From positions 868,001 through 932,000 of the forward strand of contig NW_008805065.1 in NCBI RefSeq assembly GCF_000004825.1: DNA of 64,000 nt, in the 5' to 3' direction. Shown one piece after another: positions 11,809 through 22,993 of the stretch. Under the pieces are notes generated by a model, which did not search any database, was not told the origin of the DNA, and saw only the letters and a program-made list of their open reading frames with translations. The stretch is from Heterostelium album PN500 (Eukaryota > Evosea > Eumycetozoa > Acytosteliales > Acytosteliaceae). How positions within the stretch are numbered: position 1 is the first letter of the stretch; every line of letters starts with the position of its first letter. The position numbers and the translations under genes were made by a program.

Positions 11809-12978
11809 CAAAAAAAAAAAAAAAAGTAATTCACAATGCTAAATTTGATGACTTTGATTATTTATAGATATCTAAAACTAAATATAGTAATTTGATAAAA
11901 TTATTCATATTTTGAATAGTTAATTAAAATATTTAATGATTATGGCTGTTGAGTTGATGAAGATCTTGAGTGGTAAATATGTGATGATGATGATGATGAT
12001 CAATCATACAGAAGTTTGAGTAATTGGAATACGAGCTCTGTTTAATAAAGACATTTTAATATATCTATCCTATCTAATATATAAATAAATTAAATGATTA
12101 TTAATATTAAAAAATAATAATAATGATTAAATTTCAAAGACAGTGAATTTTTTTGATCACTAAAAAAAATTTTGAAAATCAAATTAAAAATTTATAAAAA
12201 AAAAAAATCATTGTTCAACAGATTCGGTGTTCTTTAAATTGGGCATTGAATAATATCATCAAATTATTGCTTTAGAGATAACTTTTGGAAGATTTAATAA
12301 TTTATTGTTACATTAATTATTACTAATACCAAAAAATATATATATATATAGTAAAAAATTTATCAGATTAATAATAATCTTGATTCAGGTCAGGTCTGCC
12401 TGTTGTTCTTGTTATTCCTTGTTTTATGTAAATTTATCAATCATTTATCATGCTTGACCAACTTTGGAATGAATAAGTGCAAAATACAACAACAAAAAAA
12501 AACAAAGATAAAAAAATTTTTGTTGGTCAAAAATCAATTTCTGTTGGTTTGTAATTATTATAATTGATTGAAAAGGCTAAAAAAAAAAAACACACACCAC
12601 CAAACAAAAACTTAACAAAAAAAAAAAAACCTTAAATTTTTTAAATTATTGATTTCAAACAAAAAAAAAAAAACACTTTTCATTTCATTTCATACATATC
12701 CACCATCTTTATTTATTTGTATATCTTCAAAACAACACTGTTGTATTACAAGTGTTGTCTCATTCATTATCTTTAATCAAACTTTGACTAAAATCAAAAA
12801 ACAAAAAGTTCACTCTCTTTTTTTTTTTCCTTTTTTAGTCATTTTTTAATTTTTGTAAATTATATATTTATTTGTAATAATAGAATAGAATAGATAAGAT
12901 AAGTTAGGTTAGTTTCGTTAGTTTAGTTTAGTTTAGTTTAGTTTAGTTTAGTTTAGATAAAAGTAAAAATAAAAAGTG
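11809..12978. other. Divergent intergenic region
   Basis: About 1.1 kb separates the divergently transcribed succinyl-CoA ligase and ARM-RhoGEF genes, so it should hold both promoters. It is AT-rich with many poly-A/T tracts, plus a GAT-trinucleotide run near 11984-12002. A pentanucleotide array sits next to the ARM-RhoGEF start codon and is listed separately. The 66-codon frame at 12649-12849 is low complexity and not called. Confidence 0.5.
12921..12956 (+). repeat. GTTTA pentanucleotide array in the 5' leader of the ARM-RhoGEF gene
   Basis: Seven uninterrupted GTTTA units end about 23 bp before the ATG at 12979, preceded by degenerate GTTAG/GTTTCG units. At this distance the array is very likely transcribed as part of the 5' UTR. 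Confidence 0.85.
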
Positions 12979-15900
12979 ATGGCTTCAATTGTTTTTGATC
13001 AAAATTTGGGTGGTCAAGTCGATCAGTTTCTTGGAGATGTCGATGACCTCTTGACAGTGAAGACAGGCTCACCTGCTGAAAAGTTGATTCGTTTGTTGCA
13101 GTGTGAGGAGCGTCCGGTGCGTGAGAATGCGCTGGCATTCTTGGCGTTTGCCAATCAGGCACCGACCAACAAGGATGCATCGCGTGAGGCCGGCCTCATC
13201 CCGATTTTCATTCAGTTCATCAGTCCTTCTACGGTAGCCACTGCCGCCTCGATGGCCAAACACGCCGTTATGAGCTTGATGTTCCTCGCCAACCACTCTG
13301 ACGTCAACAAAGAAGCGATTGCTGCGGTGGGCGGAGTCGACAATGTCTTTGAGTTGGTGCGTGAACTGCTGCCAGCACTCGCTGCACCGCCTGCCGGCGC
13401 GAAGCGCGACGACATCCAACAGGCGTTGTCACACTCGTTGAATCTTCTCATAATCTTGGCGTCGTCGGCACCGATTCGTGAGAAGATGGGAACGGTTGCC
13501 AATTTCCTGGTGCTCAACAGCCTGTTGACCTACGAGGATGCCGCCAACCAGGAGTCGCAGTTGTCCATCCAGGAGAAAGCGTTGTCCGCCGTCAACAACA
13601 TCTGTATGCACAAGGACAACAAGGATAATGCACGTGTTGCCGGTACGATCGAGGCGGTGATCAAGCTGTTCCAATCGAAGAAAGCAACTCTTGTCGATAG
13701 TGCCGTTCGTATGATTTACAATATGACGATTGTCGATGCCAATCGTGAGGCATTGCGTCGTTGTGGTGGTCTCGAAGCGCTGGTCGGAATACTCAACCAA
13801 CAGGACGCTATCAAGCTGATCGTATTGAAAGCACTCTCAAACATGGCGGTCGACCGTCAAACCATTGAATATGTAATCCAAAACAAAGATACCGTTCTCA
13901 AGCCAATCCTTGACTTGTTCCCACTGAACAACAACGAACCGGTATTCGATCAGGTTCTCACCGTCATTCAGAATCTCGTGTCGGAGGACAACCTCATCGA
14001 GGAGGTCTCCAAGAATGGAATCGTCGAAAAGATCATTCCATCAATCAAAGGAATGCCACTTCAAAACACATCACAACAATCCATTCTAATCAAATCTTCA
14101 TGTATCATTTCAGCATTGGTGACAATTGGTAGGCTGCAGCTTAACTATTAATCATCAACTAAATCACAGAATACTAATCAATTATCTAATTTGTTATTTA
14201 TTGTAGAGGATGTTCAACAAAGTGCAGTTGAAAATGGAATCGTTGATATATTGATCGATTTATTAAAGTATCCATCTGTTGATATTAGAAAAGAAGCAGC
14301 TCGTTCACTCGCCAATGCAACTCCATACTACGATGACGTCAGAGGTGAAGTAGGTAAATTAGGTGGTGTCGAATTAGCATTGGATCTCCTACTTTCAAAC
14401 GATAAAGAAGTTGCTAAACAAGCTGCAAGAGCATTAGTTAATCTTGCACGTAACAGTAAGTATAATATTATTAAAATACTTAGATCACAAAATAACTAAC
14501 CAACTAACCTAAACTATCTAATTAATAATTTATAGCTCATAATGAAGAAAAGATTTATGAAGCAAAAGGTATTGAACATTCAATTCGTTTGATTAATTCT
14601 GCGGAGAAGGATTTGAAGATGTTGGGTACAAAGTTGTTGGTCAATTTGTCGTTGAATGAGAAGGCAAGAATTTCATTCTGTCAAAAGGGTGGATTGTCTA
14701 TTGTTCTCCAATTGTTGAGCTCACCCGACCAAGAGTTGCAATTACAAGGTACCAAGGTTGTTACCAATCTTGCTATTAGCGGTAGAAACCGTAAGTTGAT
14801 GAATGAGAACGTACCAGAGTTGGTTCCAACCGTAAAGTCACTGCTCAACTCTAGCTCTGCCGAGATCAAAGCACAAGCAGATGTTGCTATCAGCAACATG
14901 TCTTTCCCTTACGAAAAGTCGTACGATGGTTTGGACTTTGGATTGGAGGAGCAATTCCCAACACTCTTGACACAGTCGCAATACGAGCACGAGGATGACG
15001 ACGACGACGAAGACAAGGAGGAAGCACAAAAGGCACGTTTGATCGAGGAGGAAGAGTTACGATTGGCAGCAGAGACAGAAATTAACGAGCGTAAGAGAAT
15101 CATGGAGGAGGAGATGAAGAGAATCGAGTTGAGAAGAAAACAAGAGGAGGAGAAACGTAAGCAAGAAGAGGAGGAGAAGCGTAAGCAAAAGGAGGAAGCC
15201 GAACGTGTTAGAAAGTTGGCTGAGGAGATGGAGCGTTTGCGTTTGGAGGAAGAGGAGAAACAGAGAAAGGCTGACGAGGAGAAGAGACGTGCCGATGCCG
15301 CTGCTGAAGCTGAGCGTTTGGAGAAGCTTTCCAAGGAGCAAGCCGAGCAGGAGAGAGCTGCCGCCGCCGCTGCCGCCGTTGAACTTGCTGCCAAGCTTGC
15401 CAAGGAGGAAGTAGAGCGTAAGAAGCGTGAGGAGGAAGAGCGTGTTCGTCGTGAAGAGGAAGAGCGTAAGAGACGTGCCGACGCAGAGATAGCTGAACAA
15501 ATTCGTTTGGCCGAAGAGGAACGTCGTCGTAAGGAGCAAGAGGAGGAGGAAGAGCGTCGTCGTAAGGAGGAAGAGGAGTTCTTGAAGCGTATGGAACAAG
15601 AGATTAAGGATCGTGAGGAAGAGATCAAGAGAAAGAAGGAGGAGGAAGATGCCCGTCGTCGTCGTGAGGAAGAAGCTAAGCGCGCACAAGAAGCACAAGA
15701 CAAGGCATCGCAAGAAGCTGCCAAGGCTGCACAGGAAGCTGCACGTGCCAACAAACGTACTCATATCGTTCAGGAGATTATGCACGTCGAAGCCAACTAC
15801 GTTCGTAACTTGGGATTGATCGTTAAGAAGTTCTTGAATCCATTGGTTTCCGCTGCCGCTTCGAAGCGTCCAATCATCACTCAAGACAAAATCAAGGCGA

Positions 15901-16736
15901 TCTTCTCGATCGTCGAAATCATCCATAATTTCAACTCGATGCTATCGGACAGTCTTCAGTCTCGTGTCAAACGTTGGTTGGCCGACAACAAGAAGGATGC
16001 ACTCATTATCGGTGATATCTTTATAAAGACAACCGATTTCATGACCGTCTACAGTACCTATATTAACAACTACAACAACGCCATCAAGAATTACAACGAG
16101 TGTAAAAAGACCAATCCAGCATTTGCCCAATTCATCAAGAAGGTCGAGAACGATCCAGAGATGAACGATCAAGAGTTGGAGAATCTACTTATCAATCCCG
16201 TACAACAGCTGCCACGTTACGTAATGTTGTTGGCCGATTTGATAAAGAATACCAACGACGACCATCCCGATCACAAAGCATTGGTAGAGGCACTCGAGAA
16301 GATTCGTGCTGTGACCTCATACGTCAACGAGCGTAAGCGTGACGCAGAGGATGCCATGACAATGGTATCGATTCACCAGAATCTCCGTGGAAAGATCCCA
16401 TCGAACTTCTTGGCACCACACCGTAAGTTTGTCAAGGAAGGAAACATCCAGTTTGGTTCTTCGTCCGGTTCCTTCAAGGACAAGGATCCAGCGGTGTTCC
16501 TCTTCACCGACATGCTGATGATGACAGCCAAACATCCAAACAAACCAAACGAATACAAATTCCGTTACAGTGTCATGTTGACTCACTCAACAGTGATCGA
16601 AGACTTTGCAAGAATCAACAATGGTTTCATCGTAAAGGCAGCTCAATGGTGGATGTTCTCATGCGCCACACCAACTGAGAAACAACAATGGATAGAATCA
16701 CTCAACAAAGTCATTCAAGCATTACCAAAGAAATAA
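12979..16736 (+). CDS. ARM-repeat / coiled-coil / RhoGEF (DH-PH) protein
   Basis: Three exons (12979-14128, 14207-14455, 14536-16736) keep phase and give 1199 residues. Residues about 30-620 are armadillo-type repeats with characteristic endings such as VRENALAFLAFANQAP, AVNNICMHKDN, IYNMTIVDANREALRRCGG, ARSLANATPYY and ARALVNLARN. Residues about 630-875 are a highly charged E/K/R single-helix or coiled coil. From about 877 is a Dbl-homology domain: IVQEIMHVEANYVRNLGLI, then the conserved LLINPVQQLPRYVMLLADLIKNT helix. The C-terminus is a PH domain ending in WWMFSCATPTEKQQWIESLNKVI. The protein should exchange GDP for GTP on Rac/Rho GTPases, with the ARM part as scaffold. The ATG is favoured over an in-frame GTG three bases upstream. 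It is convergent with the SDF2-like gene, 211 bp away. Confidence 0.9.
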
Positions 16737-16947
16737 TCAAATCAAATCAAATATAAATTTAAACTACAAAACAAAACAAACAATTACAACAACATTATTA
16801 CAACAAACAAACTAACAAACAAAACTGTGTTATAGTAGTAAATAATAATAATAATTCTTTTTTAAAACATTTAAACATATAAATAAATCAAAAAATTGTA
16901 TACAATAACAACATGTTATATTATAATATATCTTTATATAGTTTTGT

Positions 16948-17809
16948 TTATAAATCTTCTCTTTCTTCAAAATAGATTCCTTCCTAAAAATGAATGATGT
17001 TTGTTAGTATTGCTTCTACTGGTGTTTGAGATGTTGATATAATTATTTTAAACAATAAAACTTACTTCTACTTTCCATTTTCCATCGTCATTCTTTTTGG
17101 CGACACAAGATACTTCCAATTGACCTGGGATTGGATGTTGATATTTAGCGTTGGCGTTGGCAACCATGTATGCCTTGGTGTCGATGTGTTGTAATCTAAA
17201 GACTGAAGAACGATTCCACTCCTTAGAGTCGATCAATTCGACTTTCCAATTGTCACCGGTGTCACCCTCACCGTTCTCACCAAAACAGCTGACCTCGTTG
17301 TTCTTTGTCAGTGGCGAGACAGCGAGATGACTGTGCAAATTCTTTTTGGTGTTCAAGTGAATCAAACGAATGGTATCACCGTTCTTTACGATGGTTCCTT
17401 GTGGCTTGTATTCACCGTGGGCAGCCTTGATTGTCCATAGACTGTTGGTATCGTCGTTGTCAGGGAAACCGGTAACCGATTGTTGACCACTACCACCACC
17501 GGTATTACCGTACGATACTTTATGTGAATGTAATCTGAATTTAGTTGGTACGTGACCTAATTTAACAATACTACCATAGGTTACTTTGGTAACTTAAAAT
17601 AGTTTAGTTAGATAGATAGGTAGTAGTTAGTTAGTTTTGTTCTTTTTTGTTTTGTTTTGCTGTTTCTACACTCAAAACAACAACAACAACATATTATGGA
17701 AATCAGTAATAACAGACAAGTACGTACTTGCATGATCTTCGTAGTCAGCAAATGCCAAATTTATAAAAATACAAGATAATAATAATGCTACCACCACAAA
17801 TGATTTCAT
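16948..17809 (-). CDS. SDF2-like ER protein with MIR domains
   Basis: Three exons (17809-17728, 17592-17066, 16983-16948), joined in phase, give 214 residues. A signal peptide (MKSFVVVALLLSCIFINLAFA) is followed by three MIR-type beta-trefoil units: VTYGSIVKLGHVPTKFRLHSH, GTIVKNGDTIRLIHLNTKKNLHSH and SSVFRLQHIDTKAYMVANA. This is the full stromal cell-derived factor 2 layout at typical length. The last exon encodes only EGIYFEEREDL. The C-terminal REDL is a plausible variant of the KDEL/HDEL ER-retrieval signal, matching SDF2L1-type proteins that work with BiP/DNAJB chaperones and protein O-mannosylation quality control. The ER role is inferred from the family. Confidence 0.9.
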
Positions 17810-18911
17810 TGTTTTATATAACTAACTAAATTAATATAAATATAGATACACAATTAATTACTTCTGTCGACAATAAAATGAAATAGTTCTTTTAATTTTT
17901 TTGAAAAATTTTTAGGTTGATGACGCATCACCCTTCGTTTTTTTTTTTTTTTTCAAAATTTTTAATCAAAAGTTAGCTTTAGCGGTGAGACCAAAATGGA
18001 ACAAATGCAATCAGTGCTGAAGATGCCATTATAAGGGCAGACTTATATTTATTCAGTGTGTGAAATTCAATGAGATGAAGAATAGTTAACTATTCCGAAA
18101 GGTTTAAACCAGTTAGATACCTCTTTGGTTTATCATTTTCGAAATCAATGAATACAGACTACTGAGTAATATATCATTAAGAGATTTTGCTTTATTAGAC
18201 GTAGTGAATTATTTTGGACAGTAAAACCATATCGACGCCAAACGTATAATATATTTATACTCTCAGATGGTTTTCAAATTCACAAAAACTATTCATCGTT
18301 AGGAGTTTATATTACTTTCACTTATTATATCAATAGTATCGGTATGTATATAAGTAACTGATCGTTTGAACAGCACTTACGAAATACTTACAGTTCTTTA
18401 AATACTTTATTCCACTGTCACCATTAATAATTAAAATTTAGATTTAAGTAAGTTCTAACAAAGATAAACCTAAAAGATATCTCACACCAATGGGCTGAGG
18501 AGTGTGTTATAGTTACCATAAACACAATCTTCCATTCAAAGAAAAACTATATTTTAATAGATACCCCTATAAATTTATAAATCTCGCTGATATTCAACAA
18601 TAAATTCAAATGCCACAAATTGCTCATCGACTTTCCCACACTGTATAAATATAGGTCTTGAAGTGATATCACTCAACTTAAATAATAATAATAATAAAGT
18701 TTATTGAATGAATTAAATTTATTTTATCAATTTAATTTGTTCTTTTATTGTATATATATTCATGGTCTCTCCCTAACTCTTTTGAGATAATAATATTATT
18801 TTATTTTTGTTATTTTTATTATGATCTATCTTATTCCATCAAACCCTTTTCAAAAATAAACAATCCACCCAATTATAATCATTTTCTGAAAAAAAAAATA
18901 GATATTAAATA
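17810..18911. other. Intergenic, about 1.1 kb, partly of unusually mixed composition
   Basis: Between divergent genes. The part from about 17970 to 18680 is clearly less A/T-homopolymeric than other intergenic DNA here and looks like mixed-codon sequence, yet no frame stays open for long on either strand. A TATA-like element (TGTATAAATATAGG) lies near 18643-18656, followed by an AATAAT run. It could hold promoter elements for the F-box/LRR-like gene at 18912, an unrecognised ncRNA, or an old degraded gene. Confidence 0.4.
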
Positions 18912-20423
18912 ATGATAGATAAATTACCTATTCATTTAAAGAAGAATATATTGTCGGATTTAGTTGATGATATTCAATCATCATTCAGTCATAGCACATG
19001 GAGCAATAGAATTCTGGATTTTGCGCTGGTCAATCATGACCTATTCAATACGGTTTCCAATATAATCAAATGTTGGTTCCACTCAGAAGATGGTTATGAT
19101 CAAACACTCAGTACCAATATATGCTATATACCAAATGATTTACAGAAATCTAAGAAAACAACAATAACAACAGCAAATCAACCATACCGTTTGGTTAAAA
19201 ATGAGAATATCATTACTTTGGAATCAAACTTACCGAAACCAATACTCCGATCGATCTATCCAAACTACCGGTACTTGGTGATACCCTATATAAGTGCTCT
19301 CAGTGTGAGTATTATTATGTTTGTCGAAACCAACGATAGTAGTATCGAAGGCTTGACAATAAAAACATTGTTTTTCGATAATAGCATATCACTAGATAAT
19401 CAATTGCTTAAGTACTACCGAAACAATGAATACAATGTTAGATCAAGAGTTATCGTTGAGAGAATTCAAATCGATCAATCGATTCCGGCATTTGACTTTG
19501 CAGTTGCATTCAATCCAAAGAGTTATTCATTGAACCACTGTTTTTTGGAGTGCCTTCAGAAAACAAAGTCAACCAGTGCATGCAACAATACACAATCACT
19601 TGCAATAGTCGATGACGAACTTCATCCAGGCTTCTTTATTGATCTCCAACGATTTCCATCACTCAGATATCTAGCTTATGCAAAGTGTTTCCAAGATTTG
19701 CTAAAGAGTCATGTGATTAAACCGACGACAACAGCAACAACAAAAGATGGTCGCTCACTACTTAGACAATGGGAGTTGTTTATGGATCAATTAACATTAC
19801 ACCCAACACTTACCTCTCTAAAGATCTACGATTTGACACCGGACGATACCATTGAACAACTCAATCGGATCGACTGCAACAACAACAAGTTGCTCGATGA
19901 TATTGTCGATCCGCTGCATCGGATGTTGAAAAACAAAAGTAATTTAAAAACACTGTTCTTGCATCAAATAAACGTTGTCGATAATCAGAGATTCAATCAA
20001 ACATTATTTCACTCGATACTATTGAATAGCAGTATCACTACGATCAAGTTGTTCTTCTGGAAGGGTCTACCAGGCAACACTCTCGATCTACTCTTTGAGA
20101 GTTACACCGACTATCGACACCTTCGAAACATTCATATCATGTCGAGTGCCAAAGACCAAGGTCTATCGATACTCAAATTCATTGAATCGATACCGTCACT
20201 CGATTCATTTTACTTTGCAATTCCTTTTGACTTGGCAGCTAAACTATTCGAAACATTCAAACGTATTCACTCGATCCACAACAGCCACTACCCAAAAATA
20301 AGTGCGCTACCTAAATTCGTCAACCTCTGTGATTACCAAATCGATATTAAATTCAGACAACACAAACTTTACAACCAAAACTATCCAATTATATTCGAAT
20401 CAATTTATGACCATATTGATTAA
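18912..20423 (+). CDS. F-box/LRR-like dictyostelid protein, function unknown
   Basis: A single exon of 503 residues. The N-terminus (MIDKLPIHLKKNILSDLVDDIQ, then LDFALVNHDLFNTVSNIIKCWF) has the LP-x2-L-x5-I...ALVN-x2-F spacing of degenerate F-boxes found throughout dictyostelid proteomes. The remainder alternates short strands and helices with LRR-like phrases (SLAIVDDELHPGF, LTSLKIYDLTPDD, NLKTLFLHQINVVDN, SSITTIKLFFWKGLPGN), fitting an irregular leucine-rich solenoid. There is no signal peptide, membrane span or catalytic motif. By analogy it may be a substrate adaptor of an SCF ubiquitin ligase, but this rests only on the weak F-box resemblance. The ATG follows an A-rich leader. The next gene starts 104 bp downstream on the same strand. 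Confidence 0.75.
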   Translation: MIDKLPIHLKKNILSDLVDDIQSSFSHSTWSNRILDFALVNHDLFNTVSNIIKCWFHSEDGYDQTLSTNICYIPNDLQKSKKTTITTANQPYRLVKNENIITLESNLPKPILRSIYPNYRYLVIPYISALSVSIIMFVETNDSSIEGLTIKTLFFDNSISLDNQLLKYYRNNEYNVRSRVIVERIQIDQSIPAFDFAVAFNPKSYSLNHCFLECLQKTKSTSACNNTQSLAIVDDELHPGFFIDLQRFPSLRYLAYAKCFQDLLKSHVIKPTTTATTKDGRSLLRQWELFMDQLTLHPTLTSLKIYDLTPDDTIEQLNRIDCNNNKLLDDIVDPLHRMLKNKSNLKTLFLHQINVVDNQRFNQTLFHSILLNSSITTIKLFFWKGLPGNTLDLLFESYTDYRHLRNIHIMSSAKDQGLSILKFIESIPSLDSFYFAIPFDLAAKLFETFKRIHSIHNSHYPKISALPKFVNLCDYQIDIKFRQHKLYNQNYPIIFESIYDHID

Positions 20424-20527
20424 ATTAAATAATTTGAAAAAAATTCACAAACTTTGAAGTGATGTCAGATCACTACACACTTCAATTTTTAAGTAACAAA
20501 ACAACAAACACATTTGTAAAATAATAA

Positions 20528-20959
20528 ATGATTCCATTAATTAAAGGTAGTTGTCATTGTAAGAATATAACATTTGAATTTGATTGGAATTCAGATGTAG
20601 ATACAATAGCTGCGAGAGCATGTAGTTGTACTTTTTGTTTTAAGCATGGTGGTGTTTGGACATCAAGTGTAACCGGTAAACTCAATGTCAACGTAAAGGA
20701 CAGAGAATTGCTAAAGCTATATAATTTCGGAACAAAGACAGCCGATTTCTATGTATGTAAAGAGTGTGGTATTGTACCATTGTCTTGTTGCACAATCGAC
20801 GGTAATCTCTATGCAGTTGTCAATATCAACACTTTCGAAGGTATAGACCCAACTCTTATCACAGAGATACCCGTAACTCTCACCGAGGAAACAGAATCAT
20901 CGAGATTAGCAAGAAGAAAAAAGAATTGGATAAACAATGTTCAAATAAATTTAAATTAA
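20528..20959 (+). CDS. GFA / CENP-V domain zinc protein
   Basis: A single exon of 143 residues that is nearly all domain. Zinc ligands are in the expected order: GSCHCKNI, ACSCTFCFKHGG, then YVCKECGIVPLSCC, followed by the conserved AVVNINTFEG strand. This is the Mss4-like fold of glutathione-dependent formaldehyde-activating enzyme (Gfa) and CENP-V proteins, at normal length. Bacterial Gfa is thought to promote S-hydroxymethyl-glutathione formation, but most eukaryotic members have no proven substrate, so I name only the domain. The gene ends 39 bp from the stop of the convergent lipoate-ligase-like gene, and the 3' ends may overlap as transcripts. Confidence 0.88.
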   Translation: MIPLIKGSCHCKNITFEFDWNSDVDTIAARACSCTFCFKHGGVWTSSVTGKLNVNVKDRELLKLYNFGTKTADFYVCKECGIVPLSCCTIDGNLYAVVNINTFEGIDPTLITEIPVTLTEETESSRLARRKKNWINNVQINLN

Positions 20960-20998
20960 TACAGAGAATGTAGTACTACTACTATTTATTATTACTAT

Positions 20999-21919
20999 TT
21001 ATTTCTTTTCTAATTCTGCTTTTAATAAATCTTTTGGTTCAAACAAAACATTTGATTTATTATGTTCAAAGTCAAGATATCTCATTGCATCTGATAGTTT
21101 AGCATTGATTACTAAAGGTGACCTATAGCTATAATTATTGTTACTGTTATCGTCATCTACACTATTTACATCTATTAGGATACTGTTTATATCTTCGCTA
21201 TTGTTATTACTATTGATACTACTACTACTAATATTATTATTACTATTGCTATTGTTATTAATATTTAGATTGATAGATCTAACTGCATTTTCTATGTTGG
21301 TTGCAATAGTCTCTGTGTTTTCATAACGGTCCTTTAGTTTACATAGGAAACTAAGATGATCTCTACCTTCTCTGTATTTGGGTGTGTTCTCTGGTTGCTT
21401 GAGTACCGACATTCGGTCATTGATAAAGTCAAAGAGGAACGATGTGTGGTGCACGAAACGATTACGTGAGACCGCCTGTGCATTTCCACCAAACTTTCGT
21501 ACGCCAAAAGAGTAGTCGTGTTCCATCAGCGAGAAGTCTTGGTGGTCTGAGAATACCTGGCGGTAGAAACCTTCGCTCCACTTCATGATGTCACGTGGGA
21601 ACTTGGACTTGAGACCGGCATGCTCAGTGAGCCAATCGATATCCATGATGAACGAAGCAAACAGTGTGCTCTGATCGACAATCACCGTGCCACCACCAGT
21701 GAATCGCTTGATGATGGGAACTCCCATGTCCACTGCCTTGTCAAGATTGACCAATCGATCGGGCTTACCAGAGATGCCCATCACCACCATTGGATCTGGG
21801 GTACCTTGGTTGATAATCACCCAGTTTCCTGCATCTTTACATCTAAACAATGCTTCTTCGATCTGAAGTTGTTTAAATATCGAGAAATTATGTAATCTAA
21901 GTAAATGAACTGGTTTCAT
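20999..21919 (-). CDS. Lipoate/biotin-protein ligase family protein (LplA-like)
   Basis: A single exon of 306 residues. It has the BPL/LPL catalytic fold: LRLHNFSIFKQLQIEEALFR, the NWVIINQGTPDPMVVMGISGK strand pair, the lipoyl-AMP loop KRFTGGGTVIVD, and RKFGGNAQAVSRNRFVHHTSFLFDF with the conserved Lys before GGNAQ. The protein should attach lipoate to, or transfer it between, E2/H-protein lysines. Eukaryotic relatives of this single-domain type are poorly characterised, so the exact donor is open. No clear mitochondrial presequence is visible before MKPVHLLRLHN. A dictyostelid-style Asn/Ser tract (residues about 220-265) interrupts the C-terminal part, and the separate accessory domain of bacterial LplA is not evident. 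Confidence 0.85.
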   Translation of the reverse strand: MKPVHLLRLHNFSIFKQLQIEEALFRCKDAGNWVIINQGTPDPMVVMGISGKPDRLVNLDKAVDMGVPIIKRFTGGGTVIVDQSTLFASFIMDIDWLTEHAGLKSKFPRDIMKWSEGFYRQVFSDHQDFSLMEHDYSFGVRKFGGNAQAVSRNRFVHHTSFLFDFINDRMSVLKQPENTPKYREGRDHLSFLCKLKDRYENTETIATNIENAVRSINLNINNNSNSNNNISSSSINSNNNSEDINSILIDVNSVDDDNSNNNYSYRSPLVINAKLSDAMRYLDFEHNKSNVLFEPKDLLKAELEKK

Positions 21920-22567
21920 TTTGTAATCAAAATCAAATGATCTGATCAGAACTGATTTCGTTTTTCATTGAAAAAAAAAAAAAAAGTAGTGCAGAACAAA
22001 AAAAACTGGGCAACAATACAACATTTTTAATCTTTTTAGTAATTTATTTGTTTTTTTTTTAAAAAGTCTGATCAAATATTCTTGATTGTCAAAGTTGAAA
22101 TCCCAATTTCTTAACAAATAATTTGTACTATTTGATGACTGCCAGATCATCACGAATATGATGAAATATTTTACTTGAAAAGAGAGTATAAAATTAAATA
22201 AATGAGTTTCCGGATCAAACTAAATATTTTTTATAAAAAAACGTTGTTTCAAAATCACCATTTGAACATCTTTTCAGACCATTTAACTCCCAATATAGTA
22301 ATTTCACTATGCACCAAAACTTGAGTAACCATTAAAAAAAGATATTTTTGAAAAATCATGATTTTTGACGATGAGATCTTGAATTTTTCTGGTACCAGGA
22401 CAAACTCGATGATGAAATATTTTTTTTTTGCGAGCGTCAGATAAACACAAAAAAAATGTAAAACAAAAAAAAGTTGATGATGAAACTACTATAAATCAAT
22501 GAATCCAAACGATTTGTAAAACATTATAAAATTTTAAAAAAATACAAATAATTTAAAACATATAGAA
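21920..22567. other. Divergent intergenic region
   Basis: About 650 bp of AT-rich DNA between divergent genes. I see poly-A/T tracts and a TATA-like CTATAAATC at about 22490-22498 upstream of the small membrane-protein gene. No RNA gene or repeat is recognised. Confidence 0.45.
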
Positions 22568-22993
22568 ATGGCAAGACATTCAGATCATAATCTTGGTAGA
22601 GGATATTTGGTAAGATATTAAGTTGATTTTGAAATAAATGGATAAATAATTTTAATATTGGGTTATTTTTTTTAGATGGCCTTTTTGGGTTTCCCAATGT
22701 TGGCTTTTGGTGTTGGTAGTTTAGTATCTATTGCTAAAAACCATTACTTACCAAACTCCTTTAATTTGGGATTGGCTCAAGCTTCACTCTTGGTTGCAGG
22801 TTTGGTTGTTGGAGGAAAATATTTAACCACCAAGATTGGCATTGACAGACTTTTCCCGGTTGTTTTGGGATTAATCCCAGTTGCTTGTGGTTATGCCACC
22901 GGTGCAGTCGTAGGAACTGAATACGCCAAGATTCTTTCAGCTGGTACTGTAGTATCTGGTGGTGCTATCATGGCCTATGACCTTTTAAAATAA
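22568..22993 (+). CDS. Small four-helix membrane protein, family not recognised
   Basis: Two exons (22568-22609, 22676-22993), with a 66-bp intron between GTAAGA and TTTTAG in phase 0, give 119 residues. The N-terminus MARHSDHNLGRGYL is hydrophilic. Four Gly/Ala-rich hydrophobic segments follow: MAFLGFPMLAFGVGSLVSIA, LGLAQASLLVAGLVVGG, LFPVVLGLIPVACGYATGAVVG and ILSAGTVVSGGAIMAY. The repeated small-x3-small spacing is typical of tightly packed small membrane bundles (TMEM14-like proteins have a similar look), but I cannot assign a family. The protein ends in DLLK with no retrieval motif. Confidence 0.75.

Noticed and set aside
14909-15926. Two long minus-strand frames (281 and 289 codons) opposite the ARM-RhoGEF
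   Set aside because: They are Ser/Leu-run antisense shadows of the E/K/R coiled-coil codons.
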